Source: CAXBMB01 sp052078155 (GTDB taxonomy: Bacteria > Pseudomonadota > Alphaproteobacteria > Kiloniellales > DSM-21159). Taken from it: DNA of 64,000 nt. Under the pieces are notes generated by a model. That model did no database searches and was not told where the DNA came from. It was given only the letters and a program-made list of their open reading frames with translations. A program made the position numbers and the translations under genes. The stretch lies in contig JBQJBP010000001.1 of the NCBI GenBank assembly GCA_052078155.1, forward strand, positions 1,178,001 to 1,242,000, written 5' to 3'. Below are positions 25,322 to 34,110 of this stretch, in pieces. Numbering within the stretch: position 1 is the stretch's first letter; every line of letters starts with the position of its first letter.

Positions 25322-26305
25322 TTAACTGCGAGCCTCAGCCCCTTGCTGCAGCAGGTTTTCAATGACCTCCTGGACGGCCAGTGCCTCGGCAAAATCAGGC
25401 AAAGCATGCGGCTTTTCTTCCAGCCAGTCCTGCAGAGAATCAATCTGTGCCAGATAGGTCTGCTCTCTGGCTGGAACCCGGCCAAAGTCAACGGGATGCA
25501 GCGCGCCGCCATTAAAACCTTCATCCAGAGAGTACCAGTCGTGCTGGCGCAGCACCCCGCCCGTTCCGGTCAGGGTCCAGCCATTGACGTCCATCTGATC
25601 GGTCAGCCCCACGGAGGCTTCAATCATCACGGCAACATCCCCCGCCGTCATGGTTGCGCGCAGGCCCGTTTCCGCGCTGATGCCATCCTCAGGATAGTCC
25701 ACCTCAACGGAGTTGAGGCTAAGAGGGCCCAAAAGCCGCTGAGTCTGAAACACAAAATGAGACAGGACCTCGCGGGCAAATCCCCCTTCAATGCGCTCAG
25801 CCAGCCAGCCCTTTGCCGCGGACTGCCAGCCTCGGGGCCAGGTGGCAAAGGCCAGCTCAATCTCCAGCCGTTTCAGCTCGCCCAGCTTGCCATCGCGCAG
25901 GTGGCCCGCAATGCGACGGGTGGCAAGAGACGACGCGAAGGGGAAATTCACCGCATTGGGCAAGCGCTGCTCTTCTGCCAAAGCCACCAGTTCACGGGCT
26001 TCTGTCAGGTTGACCGCCAGCGGTTTTTCACAAAAGACCGCCTTGCCTTCCTGCAGGCCAAGCTTAGCCAGGGCAACGTGACTCGTCGGCGGACTGGCCA
26101 CATAAAGACAGTCGATGGCCGGGTCAGCTGCCACAGCCTCTGCGGAATCATGAAGATGAATTTCAGGCCGGTCGGCTGCCAGATCCGTGCGGGCGGCCTC
26201 AGAGGGATCCCAGGCTGCATAGATCTGCATCCCCCCCTGCTGGGAAACGGTATTGATCAACCGCCGCCCCATGACACCCAGTCCAATGACACCGATCTTT
26301 TTCAT
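25322..26305 (-). CDS. Gfo/Idh/MocA-family oxidoreductase
   Basis: A 327-residue NAD(P)-dependent dehydrogenase. The nucleotide motif GVIGLGVMGRR is at residues 4-14, and the catalytic-lysine motif appears as FCEKPLAVNLTEARELV near residue 95. These enzymes oxidise or reduce sugars, inositols and related carbonyl compounds. The length is normal. The ATG at 26305 (MKKIGVIG) is chosen over a TTG three codons earlier. It stands alone, with an AT-rich palindrome just upstream that may be an operator. The substrate cannot be inferred. Confidence 0.87.
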   Translation of the reverse strand: MKKIGVIGLGVMGRRLINTVSQQGGMQIYAAWDPSEAARTDLAADRPEIHLHDSAEAVAADPAIDCLYVASPPTSHVALAKLGLQEGKAVFCEKPLAVNLTEARELVALAEEQRLPNAVNFPFASSLATRRIAGHLRDGKLGELKRLEIELAFATWPRGWQSAAKGWLAERIEGGFAREVLSHFVFQTQRLLGPLSLNSVEVDYPEDGISAETGLRATMTAGDVAVMIEASVGLTDQMDVNGWTLTGTGGVLRQHDWYSLDEGFNGGALHPVDFGRVPAREQTYLAQIDSLQDWLEEKPHALPDFAEALAVQEVIENLLQQGAEARS

Positions 26306-26322
26306 GGAAACCAACCCTCAGA

Positions 26323-26350
26323 TTATTTATTTGCAAACATACATAAATAA
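26323..26350. promoter_or_regulatory. AT-rich inverted repeat upstream of the Gfo/Idh/MocA gene
   Basis: TTATTTAT (26323-26330) and ATAAATAA (26343-26350) are perfect 8-bp arms with a 12-bp spacer, ending 18 bp upstream of the start codon. The location suits a repressor operator, though AT-rich DNA makes chance symmetry more likely. Confidence 0.4.
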
Positions 26351-26382
26351 GATAGGCCGCAAAGAAAATACCGATTTTCCTG

Positions 26383-26513
26383 GAGCAAGATCGATTTACC
26401 TAAAAGCGCTTTGCGCTTGGAACTAAACCGTGACTCATCCTCTAAAACACTGAAAAGAGTTTCACGCTTCAAGTGTTATCACGTAGTGAGTCCACTTAAA
26501 CCGATGTGACTCT
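26383..26513 (+). repeat. Dispersed intergenic element, complete copy
   Basis: A 131-bp copy from GGAGCAAGATCGATTT to CCGATGTGACTCT. It keeps AAAAGCGCTTTGCGCTTGG, CCTCTAAAACACTGAAAAGAG and GTTATCACGTAGTGAGTCC. Like the copy at 50579, it lacks 3-4 bases between the small hairpin and the right module. The rest of the gap to mnmA (26514-26720) shows no gene. Confidence 0.87.
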
Positions 26514-26720
26514 TGTTACGTCTGGTCCATTTATGTCGCGGCAAGCTCAGTGCCCTGAAGCTGAAAAGACAGACCAGCCAAAGGTAAGTCAGTTAAGGTG
26601 AAATCACCGCATAACACCACATGAAAGCTGGATTTACCTTTGCCCCCTGTTCCGGAGAACAATTTTGGAGACGGCTCAGACTTCCAGCGCGTTCACTGAA
26701 ACAGCGTGTGCTTCAGCGAC

Positions 26721-27842
26721 TCAATCCGGCAGCGTCTCTGCCGCGTGAATCCAGCCACCGCCCAGAACGCGGCTGCCATCATAGAAAACAGCGGCCTGGC
26801 CGGGCGCGATGCCAAACTCTGGCTGGTCCAGAATGATCTCAATGCTGCCGTCTTCAGCCCGGCGCACACGGGCAGGAACAGGCAAGGACACGGACCGCAG
26901 CTTTACGGTGACCGGCAAAAGCTCTTGGCTCAGAGGGTGAGTCCCCAGCCAGTTGATTTCTTTCAGGCGCACCAGATCCCGGCCCAAAGCGGCCTTCGGG
27001 CCGACAATCACCCGATGCTTGATGGGGTCCAGTTTGACCACATACAACGGCTCTGCCGTCCCGCCGATGCCCAAGCCGCGACGTTGACCAATGGTGTAGT
27101 TGATGATGCCGTTGTGTCGGCCCACCACCTTGCCATCCAGATCAACAATGTCACCGGGATCAATGGCTCCGGGGCGGAGTTTCTCCACCACAGAGGCATA
27201 GTTGCCGTTGGGGACGAAGCAGATGTCCTGACTGTCCGGTTTGTCGGCCACCGGCAAGCCCAGTTTTTCCGCAAGGGCCCGGGTTTCCGACTTGGGCTTG
27301 CCCCCCAAGGGAAAGCGCAGGAAATCGAGTTGTTCCTGAGTGGTCGCAAAAAGAAAGTAACTCTGGTCTTTGCCCTCATGGCTGGCAGCATGAAGCTCCG
27401 CACCGCCCGGCCCATCTTCCCGGCGCACGTAGTGTCCGGTAGCCATGGCTTCAGCGCCCAGATCCTTGGCCGTGGCCAGGAGGTCGCGGAATTTGACTGT
27501 CTGATTGCAGCGCACGCAGGGGATCGGTGTTTCACCGCGCAGATAGCTGTCGGCAAAATCGTCGATTACCGATTCCCGGAAGTTGCTTTCATAGTCCAGC
27601 ACATAGTGGGGAAAGCCCATCTGCTCGGCCACGCGGGAGGCATCATAGATGTCCTGACCCGCACAGCAGGCGCCCTTCTTGCCCAGGGCCATGCCATGGT
27701 CATAGAGCTGCAGGGTCACGCCCACCACGTCATAGCCTTCCTGGGCCAGCATGGCCGCCGTCACTGAGGAATCCACGCCGCCAGACATGGCAACAACCAC
27801 GCGGGTGTCCTCAGGGGCCTTATCGAAACCGAGTGAGTTCAT
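26721..27842 (-). CDS. mnmA: tRNA-specific 2-thiouridylase MnmA
   Basis: A 373-residue enzyme that puts the 2-thio group on the wobble uridine of Lys, Glu and Gln tRNAs. The PP-loop SGGVDSS is at residues 20-26. The catalytic cysteines are seen in TPIPCVRCNQ and in SQDICFVPNG, and the start GYDVVGVTLQLYDH is diagnostic. The sulfur comes from a cysteine desulfurase of the IscS type; two desulfurase genes lie 4-7 kb away. The length is typical. The TMADH-like gene ends 89 bp upstream on the same strand. Confidence 0.96.
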   Translation of the reverse strand: MNSLGFDKAPEDTRVVVAMSGGVDSSVTAAMLAQEGYDVVGVTLQLYDHGMALGKKGACCAGQDIYDASRVAEQMGFPHYVLDYESNFRESVIDDFADSYLRGETPIPCVRCNQTVKFRDLLATAKDLGAEAMATGHYVRREDGPGGAELHAASHEGKDQSYFLFATTQEQLDFLRFPLGGKPKSETRALAEKLGLPVADKPDSQDICFVPNGNYASVVEKLRPGAIDPGDIVDLDGKVVGRHNGIINYTIGQRRGLGIGGTAEPLYVVKLDPIKHRVIVGPKAALGRDLVRLKEINWLGTHPLSQELLPVTVKLRSVSLPVPARVRRAEDGSIEIILDQPEFGIAPGQAAVFYDGSRVLGGGWIHAAETLPD

Positions 27843-27931
27843 GGCCGGAATATAGGATGTCTCAGCCGGAAAGCAATGCAGGGCAGGTTTTCACCGGACA
27901 CAGAGCCCGCAGGACCGGGCGCCCTGTCTGG

Positions 27932-30025
27932 TCATTGCTGCTCCACCATGGGCCAGACACCCAGATCCCGCAGTTCCCGCCTGAAGGGGACTCTGTCCTT
28001 GTCCGCAGCCAGCGGATCATCCAGCTCACGGGCAAAGCGGTGGGCGCTGTAGGTGGCCAGGGCAATGGCACCGGGTGCTTCTGCATCACCGATCAGCTTG
28101 ACCTCTTCCAGGCCAGCCGCTGCCCAGTCATCCTTGCGGGCCAGCAGATCCTGATAGAGCTCATCGCGGGGCTGGCGCGACGTCACCAGCACAATGGCAT
28201 CGCCTGCAAGCTCCTCCTCCCGTTCCGTAAAGACACAAGCCACCTTTGCACCGGCCGGTGACAGGGATACCAGGCTGCGGTGGGGCACAATGCGCACCCC
28301 AAGCTCGAGCAAACGGGTCTGAATGCGCCCCTGCTCCAGCGTGTTATGGGTGTAAGGGGCCACGTCGGCTGCAGGGGTCACAAAGGTCACCTGACAGCCT
28401 GACTGGACCAGAAGCTCCGCCAGGACAGACCCCATGTAGTAATAGTCATCGTCAAAGATCAGTACCTCGCCGGTCGGCAGGTTGCCCGCCATCAGGTCAT
28501 CGGGGGTAAAGACAGAGGTGTTGGGATCAATCTCCACCCCCAGACGGTGGGTGCGCCCCATGCCGTTGCGGTGCCAGCGGGACCCGGTAGCCAGAGCAAC
28601 CACCGGAAATCCAAAGTCCAGCACGGCCTGAGCATCCAGCGGTGAACTGGGATAGAGCTCAACATTGGCCATCTGGCGCAGCTGGTGCAGGCGGTAGTCC
28701 CGGACACGCCCCCAGGCGGACAGGCCCGGCAGTTTGCTTTCCAAGGACACGCGACCGCCCAGGTCCGCGTCGGCCTCTGCCAGGGTAACGGCATAGCCCC
28801 GGTTGCCCAGGGACCGGGCAGCTTCCAGGCCGGCAGGCCCGCCCCCGACGATCAGCACCGAGCGGTCACTGCCTCTGGCCGGAATGCGCTCCGGATGCCA
28901 GCCGCGCCGCCATTCTTCACCAACTGTCGGATTCTGGGTGCAGCGCATGGGCACGGTGGTCATGTCACCGGCGATACAGATGTTGCAGCCGATGCACTCA
29001 CGAATGTCATCCACCCGCCCCTCATCAATTTTGCGGGGCAGCCAGGGGTCAGCGATGGATGGACGGGCCGCACCGATCATGTCCAGCACGCCGCGTTTGA
29101 TCTGGCTGACCATGGCGTCAGGCGAGGTAAAGCGCCCAACGCCCACAACCGGCTTGCTGGTCAGGTTTTTGACGAAGGAAACGTACTTTTCCTGATAACC
29201 TTCCTCGGCAAAGCGGGAGGTCTGAGAATCATTGGCCCAGTCGGCCACGTTGACATCCCAGAGGTCCGGCAGGTCCGCCAGCATTTCGATGGCCTCCCGA
29301 CCTTCGACTTCACTGGTAATACCTTTGGGCCCCAGCAGCTCGTCCACGGCCAGTCGAACAGCCACACCGCAGCGGTCCCCCACGGCCTCCTTGGTGTCTT
29401 CAATCACCTCGCGCATCAGCCGGACACGGTTTTCCAGGCTGCCGCCGTACTCGTCGTTGCGGTGATTGTAGCGGGCAGAGAGGAAATGCTGCAGCAGGCA
29501 GAGGTTATGCCCGGCATAGACATAGACAATGTCAAAGCCCGCGTCCTTTGCCCGCAGAGCCGCGTTGCGGTGCCAGCGCCGGAAATCGGCGATGTCCTGC
29601 TTGTCCATGCCCCGGGCCTGAATGGGATCATTGTTGTTGATCACCTGGGCTGTGGGGGCCAGAGGCACTTCCCGGCTGTAGCGATTGCCGGTGGCCGGAC
29701 CATTGTGCACCAGTTCAATGGCCGCCAGCGCCCCGTGACGCTGTACGGCCTCAACCATGCGCCCCAGCGCCGGCACGTCCTGATCATCCCACAGACGCGC
29801 TTCCACAGACGGAGAGATGTCGGTGGAGGGATGGATTTCACACTCCTCCGTCGCCAACACAGCCCAGCCCCCTTCCGCTTTTACATCCCGCATGGCCGCC
29901 ATGGAGGAAGGCAGTTCATGGCCCATGCCGTTACAGTGAGGCACCTGATAGAAGCGGTTCCGGGCCGTGACCGGGCCAATCTGCACTGGCTCAAAAAGGA
30001 TGTCGTAACGGGGATCTCGGCTCAT
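27932..30025 (-). CDS. Trimethylamine/histamine dehydrogenase-like iron-sulfur flavoprotein
   Basis: A 697-residue protein similar along its length to trimethylamine dehydrogenase. The N-terminal FMN barrel starts SRDPRYDILFEPVQIGP; Cys31 in YQVPHC matches the cysteine that bonds FMN in TMADH. The 4Fe-4S cluster cysteines are CIGCNIC near 343-349 plus a Cys near 361. The C-terminal part has the ADP-binding motif VGGGPAGLEAA. From memory of TMADH, three aromatic residues hold the substrate (Tyr60, Trp264, Trp355). Here the first is Glu (ATEECEIH), the third is Asp (CIAGDM), and the region of the second is shorter. So trimethylamine is unlikely to be the substrate; another amine such as histamine or dimethylamine is possible. 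The ATG at 30025 gives the family N-terminus. Confidence 0.88.
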   Translation of the reverse strand: MSRDPRYDILFEPVQIGPVTARNRFYQVPHCNGMGHELPSSMAAMRDVKAEGGWAVLATEECEIHPSTDISPSVEARLWDDQDVPALGRMVEAVQRHGALAAIELVHNGPATGNRYSREVPLAPTAQVINNNDPIQARGMDKQDIADFRRWHRNAALRAKDAGFDIVYVYAGHNLCLLQHFLSARYNHRNDEYGGSLENRVRLMREVIEDTKEAVGDRCGVAVRLAVDELLGPKGITSEVEGREAIEMLADLPDLWDVNVADWANDSQTSRFAEEGYQEKYVSFVKNLTSKPVVGVGRFTSPDAMVSQIKRGVLDMIGAARPSIADPWLPRKIDEGRVDDIRECIGCNICIAGDMTTVPMRCTQNPTVGEEWRRGWHPERIPARGSDRSVLIVGGGPAGLEAARSLGNRGYAVTLAEADADLGGRVSLESKLPGLSAWGRVRDYRLHQLRQMANVELYPSSPLDAQAVLDFGFPVVALATGSRWHRNGMGRTHRLGVEIDPNTSVFTPDDLMAGNLPTGEVLIFDDDYYYMGSVLAELLVQSGCQVTFVTPAADVAPYTHNTLEQGRIQTRLLELGVRIVPHRSLVSLSPAGAKVACVFTEREEELAGDAIVLVTSRQPRDELYQDLLARKDDWAAAGLEEVKLIGDAEAPGAIALATYSAHRFARELDDPLAADKDRVPFRRELRDLGVWPMVEQQ

Positions 30026-30189
30026 AACTCTCTCCTGCCCGCAGAGCCTACAGACCTGCGGCACCTCACGGGGTTTCTGGTCGGGACCTTATCGCCCCTT
30101 CTTGTTTGATGATCGTCCCGCCTGATTGGGCAGCAGATCTTTCCTCTGCTTCTATCAGGCTTTTTCGGCCCGCCGCGATAATCAAATTG

Positions 30190-30255
30190 GTTTAGAGGGG
30201 AATTCAAGAATTGGAGGCAAGCGCAAAGCGCCTCCAGACGCAGCGATCTTGCTCC
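30190..30255 (-). repeat. Dispersed intergenic element, degenerate partial copy
   Basis: On the minus strand GGAGCAAGATCG leads to GGAGGCGCTTTGCGCTTGCCTCC, which has the hairpin of the element with a changed outer stem (GGAGGC/GCCTCC). The right module is not recognisable. It lies in the 453-bp gap between tenA and the TMADH-like gene. Confidence 0.55.
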
Positions 30256-30335
30256 GGTGAGGCCATGTAACCTGATTTGTTTCCCGACTGGATAAGCAGC
30301 GGGGAAAGATCAGAACCTGGTGGCTGAAAGCGGGC

Positions 30336-30376
30336 AAAAAACAACCCCTGCGCCCATCAGACAGCAGAGGTTGTTT
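30336..30376 (-). terminator. Rho-independent terminator downstream of tenA
   Basis: On the minus strand an 11-bp stem with one mismatch (AACAACC.CTGC arms around a 13-nt loop) is followed by a run of T opposite the A-run at 30336-30340. It ends the cysE-iscR-desulfurase-ferredoxin-tenA transcript. Confidence 0.75.
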
Positions 30377-30478
30377 GGATCTCAATTCCGTCAGGCCTGC
30401 TCTGGAGTGTGATCGACAGAAGTGAAACCACCTTGTGATTCCAAGTAAGACCATAAGAGTCTAAGCAGCCGGGTTGGA

Positions 30479-31168
30479 TCAGGGGTTCATGCCCATGCCC
30501 CAGAAGCCGACTTCCAACTGGCTGGCGGTCTGGAAATTCTTGGCCAAAGAAGACCAGCGGGCAGATTTGGTCGGATCGCCTTCAATGCCCCGACGCTTGG
30601 CCACGCGCTCCAGCTGCACAGCCGCAGAATACGCCCCGTTCTGGAACTCCTCGCCGGAGTACATTTCTATCCAGGCGCGGTAGGGATTACCTTCCAGTCG
30701 GGTTTGCGGACTGGCGGCAAGACGGGCCCCGATTTCCGCATAGCCCAGAGAACAGGGCAACAAGGCCACCAGCAGGTCCAGCAAATCACCGCTGTTGCCC
30801 TGATCGAGAACATAGCGGGTGTAAAGACGGTTGGGGTCGGCTTCCGGAACTGCGGCCATGTCAGCTTCACTCAGCCCCCACTGCGCGCAAAACTCCACAT
30901 GCAGGGCAATTTCATGGTTCAGCAGCAGATTGACCGCGGCCGCGTTGTCCCGCAGATCATCCAGATGCTCTGACTTGACTACGGCCAGAGCATAGGCCCG
31001 GCTGTAATGCAGCAGGAAAAGGTAATCCTGCACCAGATAGTGCTTAAAACAGGCTTCCGGCAGGCTGCCGTCCCCCAGTTTGCGCACAAACTCATGATCC
31101 ACATAATCCTGCCAAACCGTGGGGCAGCTGTCTTTCAAAGCGGCAAAGAAAGGAGAACCGAAATCCAT
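30479..31168 (-). CDS. tenA: TenA family thiaminase II / aminopyrimidine aminohydrolase
   Basis: A 229-residue TenA protein. The catalytic cysteine of the TenA_C type is at residue 139 (LLPCSLGYAEIG), and ACFKHYLVQDYLFLLHYSRAYA and WIEMYSGEEF supply the substrate pocket and the conserved glutamates. TenA salvages thiamin by hydrolysing aminopyrimidine breakdown products. It lies 26 bp after the ferredoxin gene. Its place in a sulfur/iron-sulfur operon is uncommon but fits, as thiamin thiazole synthesis draws on the same desulfurase sulfur. Confidence 0.92.
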   Translation of the reverse strand: MDFGSPFFAALKDSCPTVWQDYVDHEFVRKLGDGSLPEACFKHYLVQDYLFLLHYSRAYALAVVKSEHLDDLRDNAAAVNLLLNHEIALHVEFCAQWGLSEADMAAVPEADPNRLYTRYVLDQGNSGDLLDLLVALLPCSLGYAEIGARLAASPQTRLEGNPYRAWIEMYSGEEFQNGAYSAAVQLERVAKRRGIEGDPTKSARWSSLAKNFQTASQLEVGFWGMGMNP

Positions 31169-31194
31169 TGCTGAAAGCCCTGATAATCTGAAAT

Positions 31195-31527
31195 CTAATC
31201 GAGCAGAGAATTGCGGGCATCGCCCGGCAGGCGAACCACCAGCCCGTCCATGGCATCGTCCATGATCAGCTGGCAGCCCAGTCGGGAGGTGCGCTGCAAG
31301 TCAAAGGCCAGATCCAGCATGTCTTCTTCGTCTTCACTGGGTTCCGGCAGCTTGTTAAACCAACTTTCCTCTACAACCACATGACAGGTGGAACAGGCCA
31401 GAGACCCTTCGCAGGCCCCTTCAATGTCCACATCGTTCCGGTGGGCGATTTCCAAGACCGAGAGACCTTCGGGTGCATCCACTTCCTTGTGGGTCCCATC
31501 CCTCTCAATAAAGACCATCTTGGGCAT
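31195..31527 (-). CDS. fdx: ISC-type 2Fe-2S ferredoxin
   Basis: A 110-residue adrenodoxin-type ferredoxin. Cluster cysteines are Cys39, Cys45, Cys48 (CEGSLACSTC) and Cys85 (RLGCQL). The C-terminus with LVVRLPGD is the one seen in the Fdx that passes electrons during Fe-S cluster assembly. The ATG at 31527 is preceded by TAGGAGAGAG, so the longer frame to 31596 is not needed. It is downstream of the second cysteine desulfurase with a 175-bp gap that holds no gene; in many proteobacteria iscU, iscA, hscB and hscA would lie in this gap. Confidence 0.93.
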   Translation of the reverse strand: MPKMVFIERDGTHKEVDAPEGLSVLEIAHRNDVDIEGACEGSLACSTCHVVVEESWFNKLPEPSEDEEDMLDLAFDLQRTSRLGCQLIMDDAMDGLVVRLPGDARNSLLD

Positions 31528-31702
31528 CAGAAACTCTCTCCTAATTCGTCCGTCGTTTATCCGGTCTGCCTGTTTGCAGGAACCAGAGAACAGCAAAAAC
31601 GGCAGCGGTATTGGCTCAACTTTGGCCTTGCCTTCTAGAGGCTTCCGCCGTGATTTTCCAGTGTCATTCAGTGCGGGGACCTATTCGGGAACAGCAGGGC
31701 TG

Positions 31703-32926
31703 TTACTCTGCGGCGCGTTCTTTCTGTCGAAGGCTCTGGACAGCGACCACCAGCAGAGCAAGCGCATGCTGCATTTCTCCTTCTGTGCTGAAACGCCCGA
31801 AGGCAATCCGAACGGCACCATTCGCCGTGGCATCATCCAGCCCCAGGGCCGTCAGCACATAAGAGGGTTCAACAGAAGCCGACGTACAGGCGCTGCCTGT
31901 CGACATGGCCAGGCGGGGTTCTGCTTTGATCAGATCTTCGGCCAGCACACCGTCGAAGGAGATGTTGAGATTGCCGGACAGGCGCTGATGACGGTCACCG
32001 TGCAGGCGCACGCCTGCAAGGGATTCCTGCAGGCCGGCCAGAAAGCGGTCGCGCAGATCTTTGATGCGCAGATCGTCGCTTTCCATCTCTTCACGGGCCA
32101 GACGGGCGGCCTCGCCCAGACCAACGCACAAAGGCGGGGCCAGTGTGCCGGACCGAAGGCCCCTCTCCTGCCCGCCGCCATCCATCAGCGGCAGCAGACG
32201 CGCCCGGGGCCGTCGCCGAACGTAGAGTGCACCGATGCCTTTGGGCCCATAGAACTTGTGGCCGGAGACAGACAGCAGATCGATTTTCATGGCCTGCACA
32301 TCCAGAGGGATCTTGCCAACAGCCTGGGCGGCGTCGCAGTGAAAGTAAGCGCCCATCTTGCGGCAGATGTCTCCAATCTCCGCCAGGGGCTGGATCACCC
32401 CGATTTCGTTGTTGGCGGCCATGATGGACACCAGAGCCGTGCGCTCGGTCACCGCTTCTGCAAGAGCTTCCAGATCCACCATGCCATTGCTCAATGGCTG
32501 CAAAATGGTGACATCGGCACCTTCACGCTCCATAGCCCGGATCGATTCCAGCACGCACTTGTGTTCACTGGCCAAAGTGACCAGGTGCGGGCGCTGCTCC
32601 CTGTGGAAGCGATAGGCGCCTTTGATGGCCAGGTTGTTGGCTTCCGTCGCACCTGAGGTAAAGACAATCTCCCGCGCCTCAGCACCGATCAGACGGGCCA
32701 TTTCATTACGGGCCCGCTCCACAGCTTCTTCCGCATCCCAGCCAAAGCTGTGACTGACGGAATGGGGATTGCCAAACCGCTCCGTAAAGAAGGGCAACAT
32801 GGCCTCAACCACCCGCGGGTCGCAGGCTGTGGTGGCCTGATTGTCCAGATAGATGCAGTCCGCCGCCCGGTTGGCGTGGCTGGTCGGACTATCGGATTTG
32901 GACGAAGAAACAGAGCGATCGACCAT
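31703..32926 (-). CDS. iscS: Cysteine desulfurase, IscS-like
   Basis: A 407-residue PLP enzyme that frees sulfur from cysteine. It has the start YLDNQATTACDPRVVEAM, the PLP-lysine motif SVSGHKFYGPKG and the active-site loop MSTGSACTSASVEPSYVL, which is that of IscS proper. An N-terminal tail of about 22 residues precedes the family start; a later start is possible but none has a better ribosome site. Its ATG overlaps the stop of the preceding desulfurase (TAATG), so both are translated together. Confidence 0.93.
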   Translation of the reverse strand: MVDRSVSSSKSDSPTSHANRAADCIYLDNQATTACDPRVVEAMLPFFTERFGNPHSVSHSFGWDAEEAVERARNEMARLIGAEAREIVFTSGATEANNLAIKGAYRFHREQRPHLVTLASEHKCVLESIRAMEREGADVTILQPLSNGMVDLEALAEAVTERTALVSIMAANNEIGVIQPLAEIGDICRKMGAYFHCDAAQAVGKIPLDVQAMKIDLLSVSGHKFYGPKGIGALYVRRRPRARLLPLMDGGGQERGLRSGTLAPPLCVGLGEAARLAREEMESDDLRIKDLRDRFLAGLQESLAGVRLHGDRHQRLSGNLNISFDGVLAEDLIKAEPRLAMSTGSACTSASVEPSYVLTALGLDDATANGAVRIAFGRFSTEGEMQHALALLVVAVQSLRQKERAAE

Positions 32927-34065
32927 TATGCCGTCTTTCGTTGGTCTTTGGCCGCCTCAACCTTGCGGTGATAGAGCTCTAGCCAGGTTTTCAAACAATT
33001 CTGCAGATCTTCTTCCCGGCTGTCCCAGCCCAGGGAAATACGCAGGGCCGATGCCGCCTCTTCTTCGGGCAGCCCCATGGCGCTCAACACATGAGACACC
33101 GTGACTTTGCCCGAGGAACAGGCTGAGCCGGAGGAAACAGCCAATCCTGCCAGATCAAAGGCGATTACCTGGGTTTCCGCCTTCACTCCGGCCATGGTGA
33201 CACAGGAAGTGTTGGGCAGGCGCGGGCTGTCCTTTCCGACCACCCGAGCCAAGGGGGCGGCGGCCAGGAGGTCGGCCTCAAAGGTGTCACGCCAGATTGC
33301 TAGTTTATCACCCTCTGGCAAATCCCGCAGCGCAGCGGCAGCGGCGGCACCGAAAGCTGCGATGCCGGCAACGTTTTCAGTGCCAGCCCGGCGGCGCTTT
33401 TCCTGTCCCCCGCCTTTTACCAGGGGTTTCAGCGGCAGGGCCTCCTTAAAGATCAGAGCCCCGACCCCCTGCGGTCCCCCAAGCTTGTGGGCCGACAGGG
33501 TCATGAGGTCCAATCCGAGGGCGGTAAAATCCAAGGGGATTTTTCCGGCGGCCTGGATGGCATCACAGTGCAGCCACCCGCCAAACTCCTTTACCACTGC
33601 CGCGATTTCAGACAGAGGCTGAAGAACACCGGTCTCGTTGTTTGCCAGCATGACCGAAACCAGAACCGAACCCTTGCCGGACAGCGCCTGTAATCTGGCC
33701 CTGAGATGGTCCAGATCCAGCAGGCCAGACGGCAGCAGCGGCAGAAGCTCGCGCGCTGGATTGCTTTGCAGGACCGAATCATGCTCCCCAGCCGATACCA
33801 GCAGAAAATCACTGTTCAGGCCGGTTAGTGCCAGGTTGTTGGCTTCTGTCCCGCCACCGGTGAACACGATCTCAGTCGTTAAGCAACCGGCCAGAGCCGC
33901 AACCTGCTGACGGGCCTGTTCCACCTTCTTGCGGGCCGCCCGGCCATAGGCATGAACGGACGAAGGATTGCCAACCTGCTGCAAAGCGGCACAGAACGCC
34001 TCATAGGCCTCCGGACGCAAAGGCGCCGTGGCATTGTAATCAAGATAGCAGCTGGTTTTCTTCAT
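32926..34065 (-). CDS. Cysteine desulfurase, NifS-like second copy
   Basis: A 379-residue PLP-dependent desulfurase, clearly diverged from the next gene. It has YLDYNATAPLRPEA at the start, TLSAHKLGGPQGVGAL around the PLP lysine and the active loop VSSGSACSSGKVTVSHVL. It belongs to the NifS/IscS-like group common beside iscR in alphaproteobacteria. It lies 45 bp after iscR. Two adjacent desulfurases may serve different acceptors (cluster assembly versus tRNA or cofactor thiolation), but the sequence does not say which. Confidence 0.92.
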   Translation of the reverse strand: MKKTSCYLDYNATAPLRPEAYEAFCAALQQVGNPSSVHAYGRAARKKVEQARQQVAALAGCLTTEIVFTGGGTEANNLALTGLNSDFLLVSAGEHDSVLQSNPARELLPLLPSGLLDLDHLRARLQALSGKGSVLVSVMLANNETGVLQPLSEIAAVVKEFGGWLHCDAIQAAGKIPLDFTALGLDLMTLSAHKLGGPQGVGALIFKEALPLKPLVKGGGQEKRRRAGTENVAGIAAFGAAAAAALRDLPEGDKLAIWRDTFEADLLAAAPLARVVGKDSPRLPNTSCVTMAGVKAETQVIAFDLAGLAVSSGSACSSGKVTVSHVLSAMGLPEEEAASALRISLGWDSREEDLQNCLKTWLELYHRKVEAAKDQRKTA

Positions 34066-34110
34066 GACGGCAATCGCGCAGCATTAACGGAAGGGCGGCA
34101 AGGCAGAACT

